A DNA stretch of 64,000 bases from Bacillus sp. OK048 (lineage in GTDB: Bacteria > Bacillota > Bacilli > Bacillales > Cytobacillaceae). The stretch covers positions 1-64,000 of the forward strand of contig NZ_FNHN01000009.1 in NCBI RefSeq assembly GCF_900103525.1, read 5' to 3'. Below, in pieces: positions 8,519-20,936 of the stretch; position 1 is the first letter of the stretch; each line of letters opens with the position of its first letter. The notes under the pieces are model-generated. The model was not told the origin of the DNA. It worked only from the letters and a program-made list of their open reading frames with translations, and searched no databases. Made by a program: the position numbers and the translations under genes.

Positions 8519-10727
8519 ACCAAGACCAGATCAAGTAAAGACAGAAAAACTTTATCAGCAAATGGGCTTATCCGATGAAGAATTTGCGCTCGTAGAAAAC
8601 ATTCTTGGCCGGACACCGAACTACTCCGAAACCGGCCTTTTCTCCGTCATGTGGTCAGAGCATTGCAGTTATAAAAATTCAAAGCCAGTCCTCAAAAAAT
8701 TCCCGATTACAGGTGAAAAAGTTCTTCAAGGACCGGGGGAAGGTGCTGGGATCGTCGATATTGGCGACCAGCAGGCGGTTGTTTTTAAAATTGAAAGTCA
8801 TAACCATCCATCTGCCATCGAACCATACCAAGGTGCAGCAACAGGTGTCGGCGGAATTATCCGAGATATTTTTTCAATGGGAGCTCGTCCGATTGCGTTA
8901 TTAAACTCCCTTCGCTTCGGCGAACTAGATTCAGCAAGAGTTCGTTACTTATTTAAGGAAGTGGTAGCAGGAATTGCAGGCTACGGGAACTGTATCGGAA
9001 TCCCGACTGTCGGTGGTGAAATTCAATTCGACTCAAGTTATGATGGCAATCCGTTAGTTAATGCGATGTGTGTTGGGTTAATTGACCATAAAGATATCAA
9101 AAAAGGTCTTGCGCAGGGTGTTGGCAATACTGTTATGTACGTCGGTGCAAAAACAGGACGTGATGGAATTCATGGCGCAACCTTTGCTTCAGAGGAATTG
9201 ACGGAGCAATCGGATGAAAATCGTCCAGCTGTTCAGGTCGGTGACCCGTTCATGGAGAAGCTTTTACTAGAAGCCTGTCTTGAGCTTATCCATTCTGATG
9301 CCCTTGTTGGGATTCAAGATATGGGTGCAGCGGGATTAACGAGTTCATCAGCTGAGATGGCAAGTAAAGCGGGAATGGGAATTGAGATGAACTTAGATCT
9401 AGTTCCACAAAGGGAAACGGGAATGACTGCTTATGAGATGATGCTTTCTGAATCCCAGGAGCGGATGTTAATTGTCATCAAAAAAGGCAGAGAGCAAGAA
9501 ATTAACGAGCTTTTTTCTAAATATGATTTAGAGGCTGTAGCAATTGGTACAGTAACAGACGATAAAAAGCTTAGATTAATCCATAATGGAGAAATGGTTG
9601 CGGACGTACCAGTAGACGCTTTAGCTGAAGATGCTCCAGTTTATCATAAGCCATCAAAGGTTCCTGCTTATTTTGAGGAGTTTCAGGCCATGGAACAGGA
9701 AGTCCCACAGGTTTCCGACCTAAAGGAAACACTCGTAAAGCTATTAAGTCAGCCGACAATCGCGAGCAAGGAATGGGTTTATCAGCAGTATGACTATATG
9801 GTGCGCACCAATACAGTTGTCTCTCCAGGTTCGGATGCAGCAGTAGTGCGGATTCGTGGAACTCGTAAGGCATTAGCGATGACAACAGACTGTAACTCAC
9901 GTTATGTGTTTTTAGACCCTGAAGTTGGCGGGAAAATTGCTGTGGCGGAAGCAGCTCGTAATATTGTCTGCTCTGGTGCAGAACCATTAGCGATTACTGA
10001 TAACCTTAACTTTGGTAATCCAGAAAAGCCAGAAGTGTTCTGGCAAATTGAAAAAGCGGCAGACGGTATCAGTGAAGCCTGTCGTGTTCTTGGAACACCT
10101 GTCATCGGCGGAAATGTATCCTTATATAACGAAACAAGCGGTACGGCTATTTATCCAACACCGGTTATTGGCATGGTTGGTTTAGTAACCGATATCGACC
10201 ATATTACTACACAGTCATTTAAAAATAGCGGCGACCTCATTTATTTAGTTGGGGAAACGAAGGATGAATTCGGCGGAAGCGAACTTCAAAAACTGATTCA
10301 TGGAAAGGTTTTTGGTAAAGCTCCGGAATTAAATATTGATATTGAAAAAGCAAATCAGGACCAAGTGTTAGCAGCCATTCGTGCGGGAGTGGTTCAATCT
10401 GCGCATGACTTATCAGAAGGCGGGTTAGCAGTGGCCGTTGCCGAATGTCTTTTCAATAGCGACATCCTTGGAGCAGAAGTGAACGTTACAGGAAATCTTG
10501 TTTCTTCTTTATTCAGTGAATCTCAATCACGTTTTCTATTATCGGTGAAAAAAGAACATCAAATAGAGTTTGAAAGATTAGTAGCCGCTAAACGGATTGG
10601 TGAAGTAAATGATACGGCAACATTAAAAATCAATGCTGAAAGTAATACCGTTTTAGAAGCTTCTGTAAACCAATTGAAGGATTCCTGGAAAGGAGCTATT
10701 CCATGCTTGCTGAAATCAAGGGATTAA
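8502..10727 (+). CDS. purL: Phosphoribosylformylglycinamidine synthase subunit PurL
   Basis: ATP-dependent catalytic subunit that makes FGAM from FGAR. The 741-residue small-type PurL needs PurS and PurQ, which are adjacent. Motifs seen are the [11 protein letters not shown] segment, [14 protein letters not shown], and the second-half AIR synthetase-like repeat with [15 protein letters not shown]. The start has GGAGGG upstream. The 3' end overlaps purF by 25 bases. Confidence 0.97.
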   Translation: MLLKHEPRPDQVKTEKLYQQMGLSDEEFALVENILGRTPNYSETGLFSVMWSEHCSYKNSKPVLKKFPITGEKVLQGPGEGAGIVDIGDQQAVVFKIESHNHPSAIEPYQGAATGVGGIIRDIFSMGARPIALLNSLRFGELDSARVRYLFKEVVAGIAGYGNCIGIPTVGGEIQFDSSYDGNPLVNAMCVGLIDHKDIKKGLAQGVGNTVMYVGAKTGRDGIHGATFASEELTEQSDENRPAVQVGDPFMEKLLLEACLELIHSDALVGIQDMGAAGLTSSSAEMASKAGMGIEMNLDLVPQRETGMTAYEMMLSESQERMLIVIKKGREQEINELFSKYDLEAVAIGTVTDDKKLRLIHNGEMVADVPVDALAEDAPVYHKPSKVPAYFEEFQAMEQEVPQVSDLKETLVKLLSQPTIASKEWVYQQYDYMVRTNTVVSPGSDAAVVRIRGTRKALAMTTDCNSRYVFLDPEVGGKIAVAEAARNIVCSGAEPLAITDNLNFGNPEKPEVFWQIEKAADGISEACRVLGTPVIGGNVSLYNETSGTAIYPTPVIGMVGLVTDIDHITTQSFKNSGDLIYLVGETKDEFGGSELQKLIHGKVFGKAPELNIDIEKANQDQVLAAIRAGVVQSAHDLSEGGLAVAVAECLFNSDILGAEVNVTGNLVSSLFSESQSRFLLSVKKEHQIEFERLVAAKRIGEVNDTATLKINAESNTVLEASVNQLKDSWKGAIPCLLKSRD

Positions 10728-12109
10728 ATGAAGAGTGCGGGGTCTTTGGTGTCTGGGGACATCCAGATTCTGCACAGCTTACCTATTATGGACTTCATAG
10801 TCTGCAGCATCGTGGTCAGGAGGGTACGGGTATTGTTGTATCCAACGGGGAAAAGCTTAGAGTTGTTAAGGGTGAGGGACTAGTTTCAGAGATTTTCACA
10901 GCGAACGTGATGGAAGAATTAAAGGGTACATCCGCGATTGGGCATGTACGATATGCAACAGCAGGAGGCGGCGGCTATGAGAACGTCCAGCCCTTGCTGT
11001 TCCATTCCCAAACTGGAAGTCTTGCTCTTGCTCATAATGGTAATCTAGTAAATGCAAATTCCCTAAAACATCAGCTCGAAACACAGGGAAGTATTTTTCA
11101 AACAAGCTCTGACACGGAAGTTTTAGCTCATTTAATCAGACGAAGCGGATTTTCACAGTTAAAAGATCAGGTGAAAAATGCACTTTCGATGTTAAAAGGA
11201 GCGTATGCTTATTTAATTTTAACAGAGAAGGAATTAATGGTTGCTCTCGATCCGCATGGATTACGGCCGCTTTCGCTCGGCTGTCTCGGGGATGCTTATG
11301 TCGTCGCTTCGGAAACCTGTGCTTTTGATGTTGTCGGAGCGGAATACATCCGCGACATCAGACCAGGAGAATTATTAATTATTAATGAAGAAGGAATAAC
11401 TTCAGAACAATTTGCGTTTAATTCGACAAAGTCCATTTGTGCAATGGAATATGTTTATTTTTCAAGACCAGATAGTAACATCCAAGGGATCAATGTTCAT
11501 ACAGCCCGAAAGAATATGGGAAAAAAATTGGCGATTGAAGCGCCAATTGAGGCCGATGTCGTAACGGGAGTTCCAGATTCGAGTATTTCGGCAGCAATTG
11601 GTTATGCAGAAACAACTGGTATTCCCTATGAGATGGGATTAATTAAAAACAAATATGTAGGTAGAACCTTTATTCAGCCAACCCAATCGTTACGGGAGCA
11701 GGGTGTAAAGATGAAACTGTCCGCGGTTCGTGGTGTCGTTGAAGGGAAACGTGTCGTAATGGTTGATGACTCGATTGTACGAGGGACGACGAGTAAACGA
11801 ATTGTAAAACTGCTTAAAGAGGCAGGAGCAACAGAGGTGCATGTGGTGATTAGCTCGCCACCGATTAAAAACCCTTGTTTTTATGGGATTGATACATCAT
11901 CTAAGGAAGAATTAATCGCTTCCGATAAATCCGTGGAGGAAATTCGGGAGCTCATTGGTGCTGATTCCCTAACATTCCTAAGTACAGAGGGGATGGTAGG
12001 AGCCATTGTCAAAACGGAAGGGACAGAAGGCTTTTGCCTTGGCTGCTTTACAGGTAAATATCCAACAGAGATTTATCCAGATACACTCCAATATTATTAC
12101 CAAAAATAA
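10703..12109 (+). CDS. purF: Amidophosphoribosyltransferase PurF
   Basis: Commits PRPP to purine synthesis (phosphoribosylamine formation). The 468-residue protein begins with an 11-residue propeptide ahead of Cys12 ([10 protein letters not shown]), which becomes the N-terminal nucleophile after cleavage. The PRPP-binding motif [16 protein letters not shown] is present. Cysteines in [15 protein letters not shown] and FCLGC match the Fe-S ligands known in B. subtilis PurF, suggesting an oxygen-sensitive 4Fe-4S form. Confidence 0.97.
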   Translation: MLAEIKGLNEECGVFGVWGHPDSAQLTYYGLHSLQHRGQEGTGIVVSNGEKLRVVKGEGLVSEIFTANVMEELKGTSAIGHVRYATAGGGGYENVQPLLFHSQTGSLALAHNGNLVNANSLKHQLETQGSIFQTSSDTEVLAHLIRRSGFSQLKDQVKNALSMLKGAYAYLILTEKELMVALDPHGLRPLSLGCLGDAYVVASETCAFDVVGAEYIRDIRPGELLIINEEGITSEQFAFNSTKSICAMEYVYFSRPDSNIQGINVHTARKNMGKKLAIEAPIEADVVTGVPDSSISAAIGYAETTGIPYEMGLIKNKYVGRTFIQPTQSLREQGVKMKLSAVRGVVEGKRVVMVDDSIVRGTTSKRIVKLLKEAGATEVHVVISSPPIKNPCFYGIDTSSKEELIASDKSVEEIRELIGADSLTFLSTEGMVGAIVKTEGTEGFCLGCFTGKYPTEIYPDTLQYYYQK

Positions 12110-12121
12110 GGGGGGATCATC

Positions 12122-13147
12122 ATGGCGAATGCGTATACACAAGCAGGGGTAAACATCGAAGCAGGTTACGAGGCTGTTGAAAGAATGAAAAAGCATGTGC
12201 AAAAGACAGCCCGAGCTGGTGTGTTAGGGGGGTTAGGCGGATTCGGCGGTATGTTTGACCTATCAGCGCTTAACCTAAAAGAGCCTGTTCTTGTTTCAGG
12301 AACAGATGGAGTTGGCACGAAGCTGATGATTGCTTTTTGGATGGATCAGCACGATACGATTGGCATCGATGCAGTGGCGATGTGTGTTAACGATATTGTG
12401 GTTCAAGGGGCAGAGCCTTTGTTCTTTTTAGATTACATTGCATGCGGAAAAGCAGTTCCAGAAAAGATCGAGGCTATTGTCAAGGGGATTAGTGATGGAT
12501 GTGAGCAGGCAGGCTGTGCGCTAATTGGCGGAGAAACAGCGGAAATGCCTGGTTTATATAGTGAAAATGACTATGATCTTGCTGGCTTCACCGTTGGAGC
12601 TGCTGAGAAGTCCCACTTGATCACAGGAGAAACCATCAAGTCTGGAGACGTGTTGATAGGATTAGCTTCAAGTGGAATTCATAGCAATGGCTATTCACTC
12701 GTAAGAAAGGTTTTCAATAATTGGGCGTTAACGGAATATGTGGACGAACTCGGTTGCAGTTTGGGCGAAGAGTTATTGAAGCCAACGAAAATCTATGTAA
12801 AACCAATTTTATCAGCCTTGAAAAAATTCCAAATAAAAGGGATGGCTCATATTACCGGCGGCGGTTTTATTGAAAATATCCCACGGATGCTCCCTAATGG
12901 GCTAGGTGCCAAAGTATACGAGAAGAGCTGGGATATCCCGCCAATCTTTAATCTGCTATCTACTGTTGGACAAATAGACCAGCAGGAGATGTATAATATT
13001 TTTAACATGGGTATCGGTATGGTCATTGCCATTGAAAAGGAAAGTGCGGCAGACCTGATGGCTCATTTAAGACAATGCGGGGAAAATCCCTTTGAAATCG
13101 GTGTAGTAACAGAAGAAGAAGGAATCATCATAGGTGGTCGTCGATGA
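12122..13147 (+). CDS. purM: Phosphoribosylformylglycinamidine cyclo-ligase PurM
   Basis: Closes the imidazole ring to give AIR. 341 residues with the AIR synthetase motifs [24 protein letters not shown] and the [13 protein letters not shown] segment. A GGGGGG stretch precedes the ATG. The stop overlaps the purN start by 4 bases. Confidence 0.97.
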   Translation: MANAYTQAGVNIEAGYEAVERMKKHVQKTARAGVLGGLGGFGGMFDLSALNLKEPVLVSGTDGVGTKLMIAFWMDQHDTIGIDAVAMCVNDIVVQGAEPLFFLDYIACGKAVPEKIEAIVKGISDGCEQAGCALIGGETAEMPGLYSENDYDLAGFTVGAAEKSHLITGETIKSGDVLIGLASSGIHSNGYSLVRKVFNNWALTEYVDELGCSLGEELLKPTKIYVKPILSALKKFQIKGMAHITGGGFIENIPRMLPNGLGAKVYEKSWDIPPIFNLLSTVGQIDQQEMYNIFNMGIGMVIAIEKESAADLMAHLRQCGENPFEIGVVTEEEGIIIGGRR

Positions 13148-13728
13148 AAAAAATGGCTGTTTTTGCTTCAGGAAATGGCAGCAATTTTCAAGCGATCATC
13201 GATGTAGTGAAGGCTGGTGACCTTGATGCAGACATAGCACTGCTTGTTTGTGACAAGCCAGGAGCTTTTGCTATCGAGCGTGCAAATACCGCCCATATTC
13301 CAACTTTTACTTTTAACCCGAAGGATTATAGCTCCAAGGAAGCATTTGAAAAAGTCATTACAGAGAAATTATTGAGTTATGGTGTGGAATTTATCGCACT
13401 TGCTGGTTACATGAGGCTGCTTGGCCCAACCTTGCTTGGCAAGTTTTCTGGACGAATTGTAAATATCCATCCTTCGCTTCTTCCTGCCTTTCCAGGTAAG
13501 GACGCGATTGGTCAGGCATTGGCTGCAAAAGCGAAATGGACCGGCGTAACCATCCATTATGTAGATGAAGGAATGGACACTGGTCCGATTATTGTCCAGG
13601 AACGTGTCCGAATTGAAACTAAGGAAACAAGAGAAAGCCTTCAACAGAAGATACAAAAAATCGAACATAAGCTTTATCCATCCATCCTGCACATGCTGTT
13701 AACGAGAGGGGAAGTTATCAATGACTAA
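13144..13728 (+). CDS. purN: Phosphoribosylglycinamide formyltransferase PurN
   Basis: Transfers the formyl group from 10-formyl-THF to GAR. 194 residues with the N-terminal [13 protein letters not shown] phosphate-binding motif, catalytic [11 protein letters not shown] and [13 protein letters not shown], which contains the catalytic Asp. Coupled to purM and overlapping purH by 8 bases. Confidence 0.97.
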   Translation: MKKMAVFASGNGSNFQAIIDVVKAGDLDADIALLVCDKPGAFAIERANTAHIPTFTFNPKDYSSKEAFEKVITEKLLSYGVEFIALAGYMRLLGPTLLGKFSGRIVNIHPSLLPAFPGKDAIGQALAAKAKWTGVTIHYVDEGMDTGPIIVQERVRIETKETRESLQQKIQKIEHKLYPSILHMLLTRGEVIND

Positions 13729-15259
13729 AAAGCGCGCACTAATTAGTGTTTCTGATAAAAATGGTATTTCTAATTTTGCTAAAGAGTTAGTCAGCTTAGG
13801 GTTTGAAATTATTTCAACCGGCGGAACGAAAAAGGCACTTCAAGAACAAGGAATTCCCGTTCTTGGTGTGAGTGATGTTACCGGTTTTCCAGAAATATTA
13901 GAAGGACGTGTGAAAACGTTAAACCCTTTTATACATGGCGGATTACTTGCTAAACATGATGATGAGCACCATCAAAAACAACTTGAAGAACATGGAATTA
14001 ATCCGATTCAAATCGTTTGTGTGAACCTTTATCCTTTTCAACAAACCATTGAAAAACCAGATGTAACTACAGAGGACGCAATTGAAAATATCGATATTGG
14101 CGGTCCAGCGATGTTACGTGCGTCAGCTAAAAATCACCAATATGTAACGGTAGTCGTTGATCCCGTTGACTACACGAATGTAATTGAGGAATTAAAGGCA
14201 GATGGTCAAACAAAGCTGGAAACACGCAGGAAGCTAGCGGCAAAAGTTTTCCGTCATACAGCTGCCTATGATGCATTAATTGCTGATTATATGACCGAAC
14301 TTGCTCAGGAAGAAACACCTGAAAAATTGACGGTTACATATGAATTAAAGCAATCGCTTCGTTATGGTGAAAATCCACATCAAAAAGCTGCTTTTTATAA
14401 AAAACCACTTGGTTCTACGTTCTCGACTGCTTATGCAGAACAGCTTCATGGAAAAGAGCTTTCTTATAATAATATTAATGATGCCGATGCAGCCTTACAG
14501 ATCGTGAAAGAATTTACTGAACCTGCAGCAGTTGCTGTAAAGCATATGAATCCATGCGGAATCGGAACGGGAAAAACTAGTTTCGATGCTTTTGAAAAGG
14601 CTTTTGCTGCCGACCCTATTTCGATTTTTGGCGGAATTATTGCCTTTAATAGAGAAGTGGATGCACAAACAGCAAGCAAACTTCATGAAATTTTCTTAGA
14701 AATCGTCATTGCACCATCCTTCTCAGAGGATGCATTCTCGATTTTAACAGCAAAAAAGAATCTTCGATTATTAACAATTCCATTTTCAGGAGCGAAAAAG
14801 CCAGAGATGAAGCTAACTACGATTGAGGGCGGCTTACTTGCACAAGAACAGGACCGTTTCACATTAGAAAATGCTGAAATTACTGTTCCAACAAAAAGAC
14901 AGCCAACAGAGCAAGAGTGGTCAGCATTAAAATTAGGCTGGAAGGTCGTTAAACATGTTAAATCGAATGCAATTGTTGTAATAAAAGAGGATATGACAAT
15001 TGGAATTGGTGCGGGACAAATGAATAGGGTAGGTGCCGCCGAAATTGCCTTAAAACAAGCAGGCGAAGAAGCAGCCGGTGCAGCGCTCGCCTCAGACGCC
15101 TTTTTCCCAATGGATGATACCGTGGAAGCAGCAGCAAAAGCGGGAATTACCGCAATCATTCAACCAGGCGGCTCGATTCGCGACGAAGATTCGATCAAAA
15201 AGGCGGATGAATATGGGATTGCGATGGTGTTTACCGGAGTTAGACATTTTAAACACTAA
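13721..15259 (+). CDS. purH: Bifunctional AICAR formyltransferase / IMP cyclohydrolase PurH
   Basis: Performs the last two steps to IMP. 512 residues: an N-terminal MGS-like IMP cyclohydrolase domain ([33 protein letters not shown]) and a C-terminal AICAR transformylase domain with the KHMNPCGIG motif containing the catalytic Lys-His. Its start lies within the end of purN, preceded by GAGAGGGGAAG. Confidence 0.97.
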   Translation: MTKKRALISVSDKNGISNFAKELVSLGFEIISTGGTKKALQEQGIPVLGVSDVTGFPEILEGRVKTLNPFIHGGLLAKHDDEHHQKQLEEHGINPIQIVCVNLYPFQQTIEKPDVTTEDAIENIDIGGPAMLRASAKNHQYVTVVVDPVDYTNVIEELKADGQTKLETRRKLAAKVFRHTAAYDALIADYMTELAQEETPEKLTVTYELKQSLRYGENPHQKAAFYKKPLGSTFSTAYAEQLHGKELSYNNINDADAALQIVKEFTEPAAVAVKHMNPCGIGTGKTSFDAFEKAFAADPISIFGGIIAFNREVDAQTASKLHEIFLEIVIAPSFSEDAFSILTAKKNLRLLTIPFSGAKKPEMKLTTIEGGLLAQEQDRFTLENAEITVPTKRQPTEQEWSALKLGWKVVKHVKSNAIVVIKEDMTIGIGAGQMNRVGAAEIALKQAGEEAAGAALASDAFFPMDDTVEAAAKAGITAIIQPGGSIRDEDSIKKADEYGIAMVFTGVRHFKH

Positions 15260-15274
15260 AACGGGGTGAGATAG

Positions 15275-16546
<1,272 letters not shown>

Positions 16547-16554
16547 TGTGAGAA

Positions 16555-16586
16555 GGGCTGACCATTGATGGTCAGCCCGTTTTTTG
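16555..16586 (+). terminator. Terminator of the pur operon
   Basis: GGGCTGACC pairs perfectly with GGTCAGCCC around ATTGAT, followed by GTTTTTT. Confidence 0.95.
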
Positions 16587-16640
16587 TGTTGAAGCTCGAT
16601 TCTGCAGTTTTTGGCGGAGAAATGATTATCATTGGGTTGG

Positions 16641-17096
16641 GGTGATGATGACCGATTTCAAGTTATTTTAGTAAGTTTTGGTCATAATCGTGGTGATGAT
16701 GACCGATTTCAAGTTATTTTAGTAAGTTTCGGTCATCATCGTGGTGATGATGACCGTTTTCGAGTTATTTTAGTAAGTTTTAGTCATCATCGTGGTGATG
16801 ATGACCGTTTTCAAGTTATTTTAGTAAGTTTTGGTCATCATCGTGGTGATGATGACCGTTTTCGAGTTATTTAAGCAAGTTTTGGTCATCATCGTGGTGA
16901 TGACCGTTTTCAAGTTATTTTAGCAAGTTTTGGTCATCATCGTGGTGATGATGACCGTTTTCGAGTTATTTTAGCAAGTTTTGGTCATCATCGTGGTGAT
17001 GATGACCGTTTTCGAGTTATTTTAGCAAGTTTTGGTCATCATCGTGGTGATGATGCCCGTTTTCAAGTTATTTTTGCAAATTTCGGTCATCATCGG
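16641..17096 (+). repeat. 51-bp tandem repeat array (9 units) behind the pur operon
   Basis: Units start at 16641, 16692, 16743, 16794, 16845, 16896, 16944, 16995 and 17046; the sixth lost one ATG triplet (48 bp). Every unit has a 10-bp inverted repeat, GATGATGACC...GGTCATCATC, around an AT-rich ~30-base core (TTTTCGAGTTATTTTAGYAAG). This makes a string of equal stem-loops on either strand. There are no unique spacers, so it is not CRISPR. The plus-strand frame gives a 17-residue repeat because 51 is a multiple of 3; no convincing start site supports translation. The flanking bases 16587-16640 hold nothing else. Confidence 0.93.
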
Positions 17097-17142
17097 GCTG
17101 CTTGATGAAGGCCATTCCTAATTAAAGAATGCTCTTCAATAA

Positions 17143-17436
17143 CTATGACGGATTATACGGCAATACCTGGCCGATATCCGTATTCATTTCTCCATCGCTA
17201 AAATCTGGAGCTGCTTGCTCCTGCTCCATCTCCTGGTACCTTTCAAACAGGGCAGTAGCCGGACAAAAACGAACAATTCCCTCTGCAACCTTCATCGCAC
17301 CACAAATGGCTATAAACAGATACGAGTCTCTCCACGGAAATTTCACCATTTTAGCTGTACTCCAAGAAAGAATCGTAAGCCCAATGGTAATCCTGATTAA
17401 TGCATTTAAAATTCCAATATTTTTAGTAACGTTCAT
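17143..17436 (-). CDS. DUF2892 small membrane protein
   Basis: A 97-residue protein with two hydrophobic segments (about 6-25 and 38-58) in the pattern of DUF2892 inner-membrane domains, the same domain found at the C-terminus of YgaP-type rhodaneses: NIGILNALIRITIG, then a conserved C-P-A-T-A-L-F segment. I chose the ATG at 17436, 8 bases behind AAGGAG, over a GTG at 17445. Stands alone. Function unknown; related proteins are often found near sulfur or thiol genes, but nothing here supports that. Confidence 0.78.
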   Translation of the reverse strand: MNVTKNIGILNALIRITIGLTILSWSTAKMVKFPWRDSYLFIAICGAMKVAEGIVRFCPATALFERYQEMEQEQAAPDFSDGEMNTDIGQVLPYNPS

Positions 17437-17602
17437 ATTGTTCACTCCTTCACAATATTTTTACAGTTTTTATCCATTCTTTAATGCTTTAAACAGTGAA
17501 ATATGATAGTATAAGGTAAAACTAATTTTTGTAAGGGCTTTCTTTATTGATAAATCAATATTTATACTAGATAGATAGCTTCTAAGAAAGGAAGGGTATC
17601 GT

Positions 17603-19345
17603 ATGCTGGAGCAACGTTATCGATGGAAAAATAAACATTTACGCATGCATGTATCGGTTTTAGATGGAAAAACTTCACCAACCATTTTATTAAAAAATGC
17701 CTTGTATTTAAATCAAACATTTCGCCAGTGGATGCGCGCGAATATTTGGATATATGAAGATCGGATTGTTTATGTTGGCGACAATTTACCGCCGCGATTG
17801 GAAAATTGTGAAATTATCGACTGTACTAATGAAATACTTGTTCCAGGTTATATCGAACCACATGCCCATCCGTATCATTTATATAATCCCCATACACTGG
17901 CAGCCTATGCATCCCAGTTTGGAACAACAACTTTAATCAATGACAACATGTCATTGATGATGAATTTGAAGAAAAAGGAAGCGTTTTCTTTACTAAAGGA
18001 CTTACGTTCCATTCCAACCACGATGTTTTGGTGGTGCCGGTTTGATGCACAAACGGAAATTCTGAATGAAGTAGATGTTTTTTCACATAGCAACATCAAA
18101 TCGTGGCTAGAGCATGACGCTGTCCTGCAAGGCGGAGAACTGACTGGTTGGCCAAAATTGTTAGACGGTGATGATATGATGCTGCACTGGATTCAAGAGG
18201 CAAAACGGATGCGTAAACCGATTGAAGGCCATTTTCCTGGTGCATCGGAGAAAACGTTAGCTAAAATGATGCTGTTAGGTGCAGATAGTGACCATGAGGC
18301 AATGACAGGTGAAGAAGTGTATAACCGCTTAATGCAGGGATATATGGTTTCATTGCGGTATTCCTCCATTCGTCCTGACTTGCCAGACCTGCTCGATGAT
18401 ATGCAACGCTTGGGAATTCAAGCCTATGATCGTCTCATGTTTAACACAGATGGCTCAACATCTACATTTTATGAGCAAGGTATGAATGATCAAATGATTC
18501 GAATCGCCATTGAAAAAGGTGTACCTGCAATTGATGCCTATAATATGGCAACTGTAAATATTGCCCGCTATTACAATATTGATCATCAGCATGGAAATAT
18601 TGCCACTGGCCGTGTTGCAAATATAAACTTTTTATCAAGTATTGAAAACCCGACACCTCATTCCGTTCTTGCAAAAGGAAAATGGGTAAAACGCGAAGGA
18701 CAAATGATCGATGCTTACGATTCGATTCATTGGGATGAGTATGGCCTTAAGCCGATGGAGCTTGATTGGAATCTAAGCATTGACGATTTACAATTTTCTA
18801 TGCCATTTGGAATTAAAATGGAGAATTCGGTTATTACCAAACCATATTCCATAGCCATTGATGCTTCAGGGGATGAATTGTCAACCGACCATGATGAATG
18901 TTTCTTCACACTTCTAGATCGGAACGGGAAGTGGAGGATCAATACCTTGTTAAAAGGATTTGCCACCAATCTTTCTGCACTGGCAAGCTCATTTTCAAAT
19001 ACGGGTGATATTATTTTAATTGGGAAAAATAAGCGTGATATGCTGGCAGCTTTCAATAGAATGAAGGCGTTAGGCGGCGGAATTGTCATGGTTGAAGGCG
19101 AACAAGTGGTGTGTGAGATTCCGTTAAGGCTTAATGGCATTATGTCAAATCTTCCTATTAAGGAATTAATAAGCGAAGAAAAGAAACTGCTTGTAGAATT
19201 GAGGGAACGTGGATATTCCTTTTCAGACCCTGTTTACAGTTTGTTGTTTTTTTCAGCCACTCATTTGCCCTATATTCGAATTACCCAACAGGGAATGTAT
19301 GATGTCATGAACAAAACTGTACTCTTTCCTTCGATAATGCGATAA
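17603..19345 (+). CDS. Adenine deaminase-like amidohydrolase, YerA family
   Basis: 580 residues. An N-terminal amidohydrolase fold with the metal-binding motif EPHAHPYH (around residue 86) and later HFPGAS and FNTDGS segments, plus a C-terminal adenine-deaminase-type domain. Closest family by position and architecture is B. subtilis YerA, annotated as putative adenine deaminase. It sits between pur and yerB, which suggests a purine-related role, but activity on adenine is not shown by sequence alone. AAGGAAGGG precedes the ATG. Confidence 0.85.
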   Translation: MLEQRYRWKNKHLRMHVSVLDGKTSPTILLKNALYLNQTFRQWMRANIWIYEDRIVYVGDNLPPRLENCEIIDCTNEILVPGYIEPHAHPYHLYNPHTLAAYASQFGTTTLINDNMSLMMNLKKKEAFSLLKDLRSIPTTMFWWCRFDAQTEILNEVDVFSHSNIKSWLEHDAVLQGGELTGWPKLLDGDDMMLHWIQEAKRMRKPIEGHFPGASEKTLAKMMLLGADSDHEAMTGEEVYNRLMQGYMVSLRYSSIRPDLPDLLDDMQRLGIQAYDRLMFNTDGSTSTFYEQGMNDQMIRIAIEKGVPAIDAYNMATVNIARYYNIDHQHGNIATGRVANINFLSSIENPTPHSVLAKGKWVKREGQMIDAYDSIHWDEYGLKPMELDWNLSIDDLQFSMPFGIKMENSVITKPYSIAIDASGDELSTDHDECFFTLLDRNGKWRINTLLKGFATNLSALASSFSNTGDIILIGKNKRDMLAAFNRMKALGGGIVMVEGEQVVCEIPLRLNGIMSNLPIKELISEEKKLLVELRERGYSFSDPVYSLLFFSATHLPYIRITQQGMYDVMNKTVLFPSIMR

Positions 19346-19401
19346 AATATAAAAGTAATTAATTGGATGAAGGCGATAAATTTCTTAGATAAGGGTTAGG
19401 A

Positions 19402-20466
19402 GTGTTTAAAAAGATGAAGAAATGGGCTGTTGCAGCAACAGCAGCTCTTTTACTGCTCTCTGGTTGCAGTGATAAAAATAAGGCAAATGGACCAGGACCC
19501 AAAGAGCCGGTAAAAGAAGTTGAAAAAGTGGATCAAGAAGAAGTAACCAAGGAACTTCCCTACCATTACCCATTAACGGGTGTGGGTTCAGAAACTAAAA
19601 CAGATGGCAGAGCAGTGGCAGTTATGGTTAATAATCATCCAAAAGCAAGACCACAATCTGGTTTAAACAAAGCCGATATTGTTTATGAGTTACTAGCAGA
19701 AGGGGATGTAACTCGGTTTCTAGCTGTTTTTCAAAGTGAAAAACCAGAAAATATTGGGCCTGTCCGAAGTGCAAGGGATTATTACATTGAACTGGCTAAG
19801 GGGCTAGATGCTCTTTTTATAGCGCATGGTTATAGTGAAGAAGCGAAAAAAATGCTTGAAGCAGGTTATCTAGATAACCTAAATGGAATGGTTTACGACG
19901 GTACGTTGTTTAAAAGGTCAAGCGACCGTCAAGCACCGCATAATTCCTATATTACGTATGAAAATGTTCTTAAAGGCGCAACTGAAAAGAAATACTCAAT
20001 GGAACAGTCTCCGCCAGAATTTAAATTTTTGTCAGAGGATGAAAGTAAATCGGTGACAGGGGATGATGCTAAATCCGTCATGGTTTCTTATTCAACAGGC
20101 TCGACGTTTGATTCCATTTATGAGTTTGATGACTCAATTGGTAAATATAAGCGCTACGCTGATGGTGTTGAAACCATTGATCTTGTGACAAAAGAACCGA
20201 TTCTACTCGATAATCTATTTATTATTGAGACAACACATGAAGTCATAAATAATGTAGGTCATAAGAAAATTGATTTGAAATCTGGAGGATCTGGTTACTT
20301 ACTGCAAATGGGTAAAGTAATCGAAGTCGAATGGAAAAATGATAATGGTCTAATCGTTCCTGTGAGAAATGGCGAAGTGGTTCCATTTGTGCAAGGAAAG
20401 ACTTGGGTCAATGTCATACCAACAAACCCTGGTCTTCAATCAAGTGTTTCGTTTAATGTAAACTAA
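19402..20466 (+). CDS. DUF3048 lipoprotein YerB
   Basis: 354 residues with a type II signal peptide: hydrophobic AATAALLLLS followed by lipobox LLSGC with Cys22 as the predicted lipidated residue. The rest matches the YerB family (DUF3048), with the VMVNNHPKARPQSGL motif near the N-terminus of the domain and a conserved GPVRSARDYY segment. Exported and membrane-anchored; function unknown. GTG start at 19402; ATG at 19414 is a possible alternative with AGGAG upstream. Confidence 0.86.
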   Translation: MFKKMKKWAVAATAALLLLSGCSDKNKANGPGPKEPVKEVEKVDQEEVTKELPYHYPLTGVGSETKTDGRAVAVMVNNHPKARPQSGLNKADIVYELLAEGDVTRFLAVFQSEKPENIGPVRSARDYYIELAKGLDALFIAHGYSEEAKKMLEAGYLDNLNGMVYDGTLFKRSSDRQAPHNSYITYENVLKGATEKKYSMEQSPPEFKFLSEDESKSVTGDDAKSVMVSYSTGSTFDSIYEFDDSIGKYKRYADGVETIDLVTKEPILLDNLFIIETTHEVINNVGHKKIDLKSGGSGYLLQMGKVIEVEWKNDNGLIVPVRNGEVVPFVQGKTWVNVIPTNPGLQSSVSFNVN

Positions 20467-20492
20467 TCTGTGATAGGTAAAGGGGAAAAATA

Positions 20493-20801
20493 ATGCAAAT
20501 TAATAAGTTACGTGGAAAAGAGCTTGATCAATTATTTCAAGCCGTTCTTTCATTGAATGATCTAGAAGAATGCTATCGCTTTTTTGATGATTTATGTACC
20601 ATTAATGAAATTCAATCATTGGCACAGCGTCTTGATGTAGCGAGAATGCTCCGTGAAGGAAATACCTACCATAAAATTGAGACAGAAACAGGTGCAAGTA
20701 CGGCAACGATTTCACGCGTGAAACGCTGCTTGAATTTTGGAAATGACACCTATGAAATGGTATTAGGGCGGATTAAAACCGAAGAACCAACTGAAGAATA
20801 A
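20493..20801 (+). CDS. TrpR/YerC-family DNA-binding protein
   Basis: 102 residues. The helical TrpR-like fold is indicated by the helix-turn-helix segment TYHKIETETGASTATISRVKRCL (about residues 62-84). Same family and location as B. subtilis YerC. Likely a DNA-binding regulator; target and ligand unknown. A terminator follows, closing the yerBC unit. Confidence 0.85.
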   Translation: MQINKLRGKELDQLFQAVLSLNDLEECYRFFDDLCTINEIQSLAQRLDVARMLREGNTYHKIETETGASTATISRVKRCLNFGNDTYEMVLGRIKTEEPTEE

Positions 20802-20807
20802 TAATCA

Positions 20808-20836
20808 AAGCCGAAGAGATGTTCTTCGGTTTTTTA
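20808..20836 (+). terminator. Terminator behind yerC
   Basis: CCGAAGA and TTCTTCGG pair around GATG and are followed by TTTTTTAT. Confidence 0.85.
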
Positions 20837-20897
20837 TATGGTTACAATTTCTATTAATAGAATTAGTGTTTTCTTTTTTTATCGAATCGGCTAATGC

Positions 20898-20903
20898 TAT
20901 AAT
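20898..20903 (+). promoter_or_regulatory. Likely -10 box of the pcrB promoter
   Basis: A perfect TATAAT lies 34 bases before the pcrB start. The -35 region is poor (T-rich), so strength is uncertain. Confidence 0.45.
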
Positions 20904-20936
20904 GGTGTAATGTGAGATGAATGGGAGGATCTTGGG

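Noticed and set aside
14683..15159. 158-codon minus-strand ORF inside purH
   Set aside because: Shadow of a strongly coding plus-strand gene; no start site, and the composition mirrors purH codon usage.
16632..16874. Plus-strand ORF with a 17-residue repeat (RGDDDRF...)
   Set aside because: Created by the 51-bp period. The start is a TTG without a ribosome binding site, and the frame ends inside the array.
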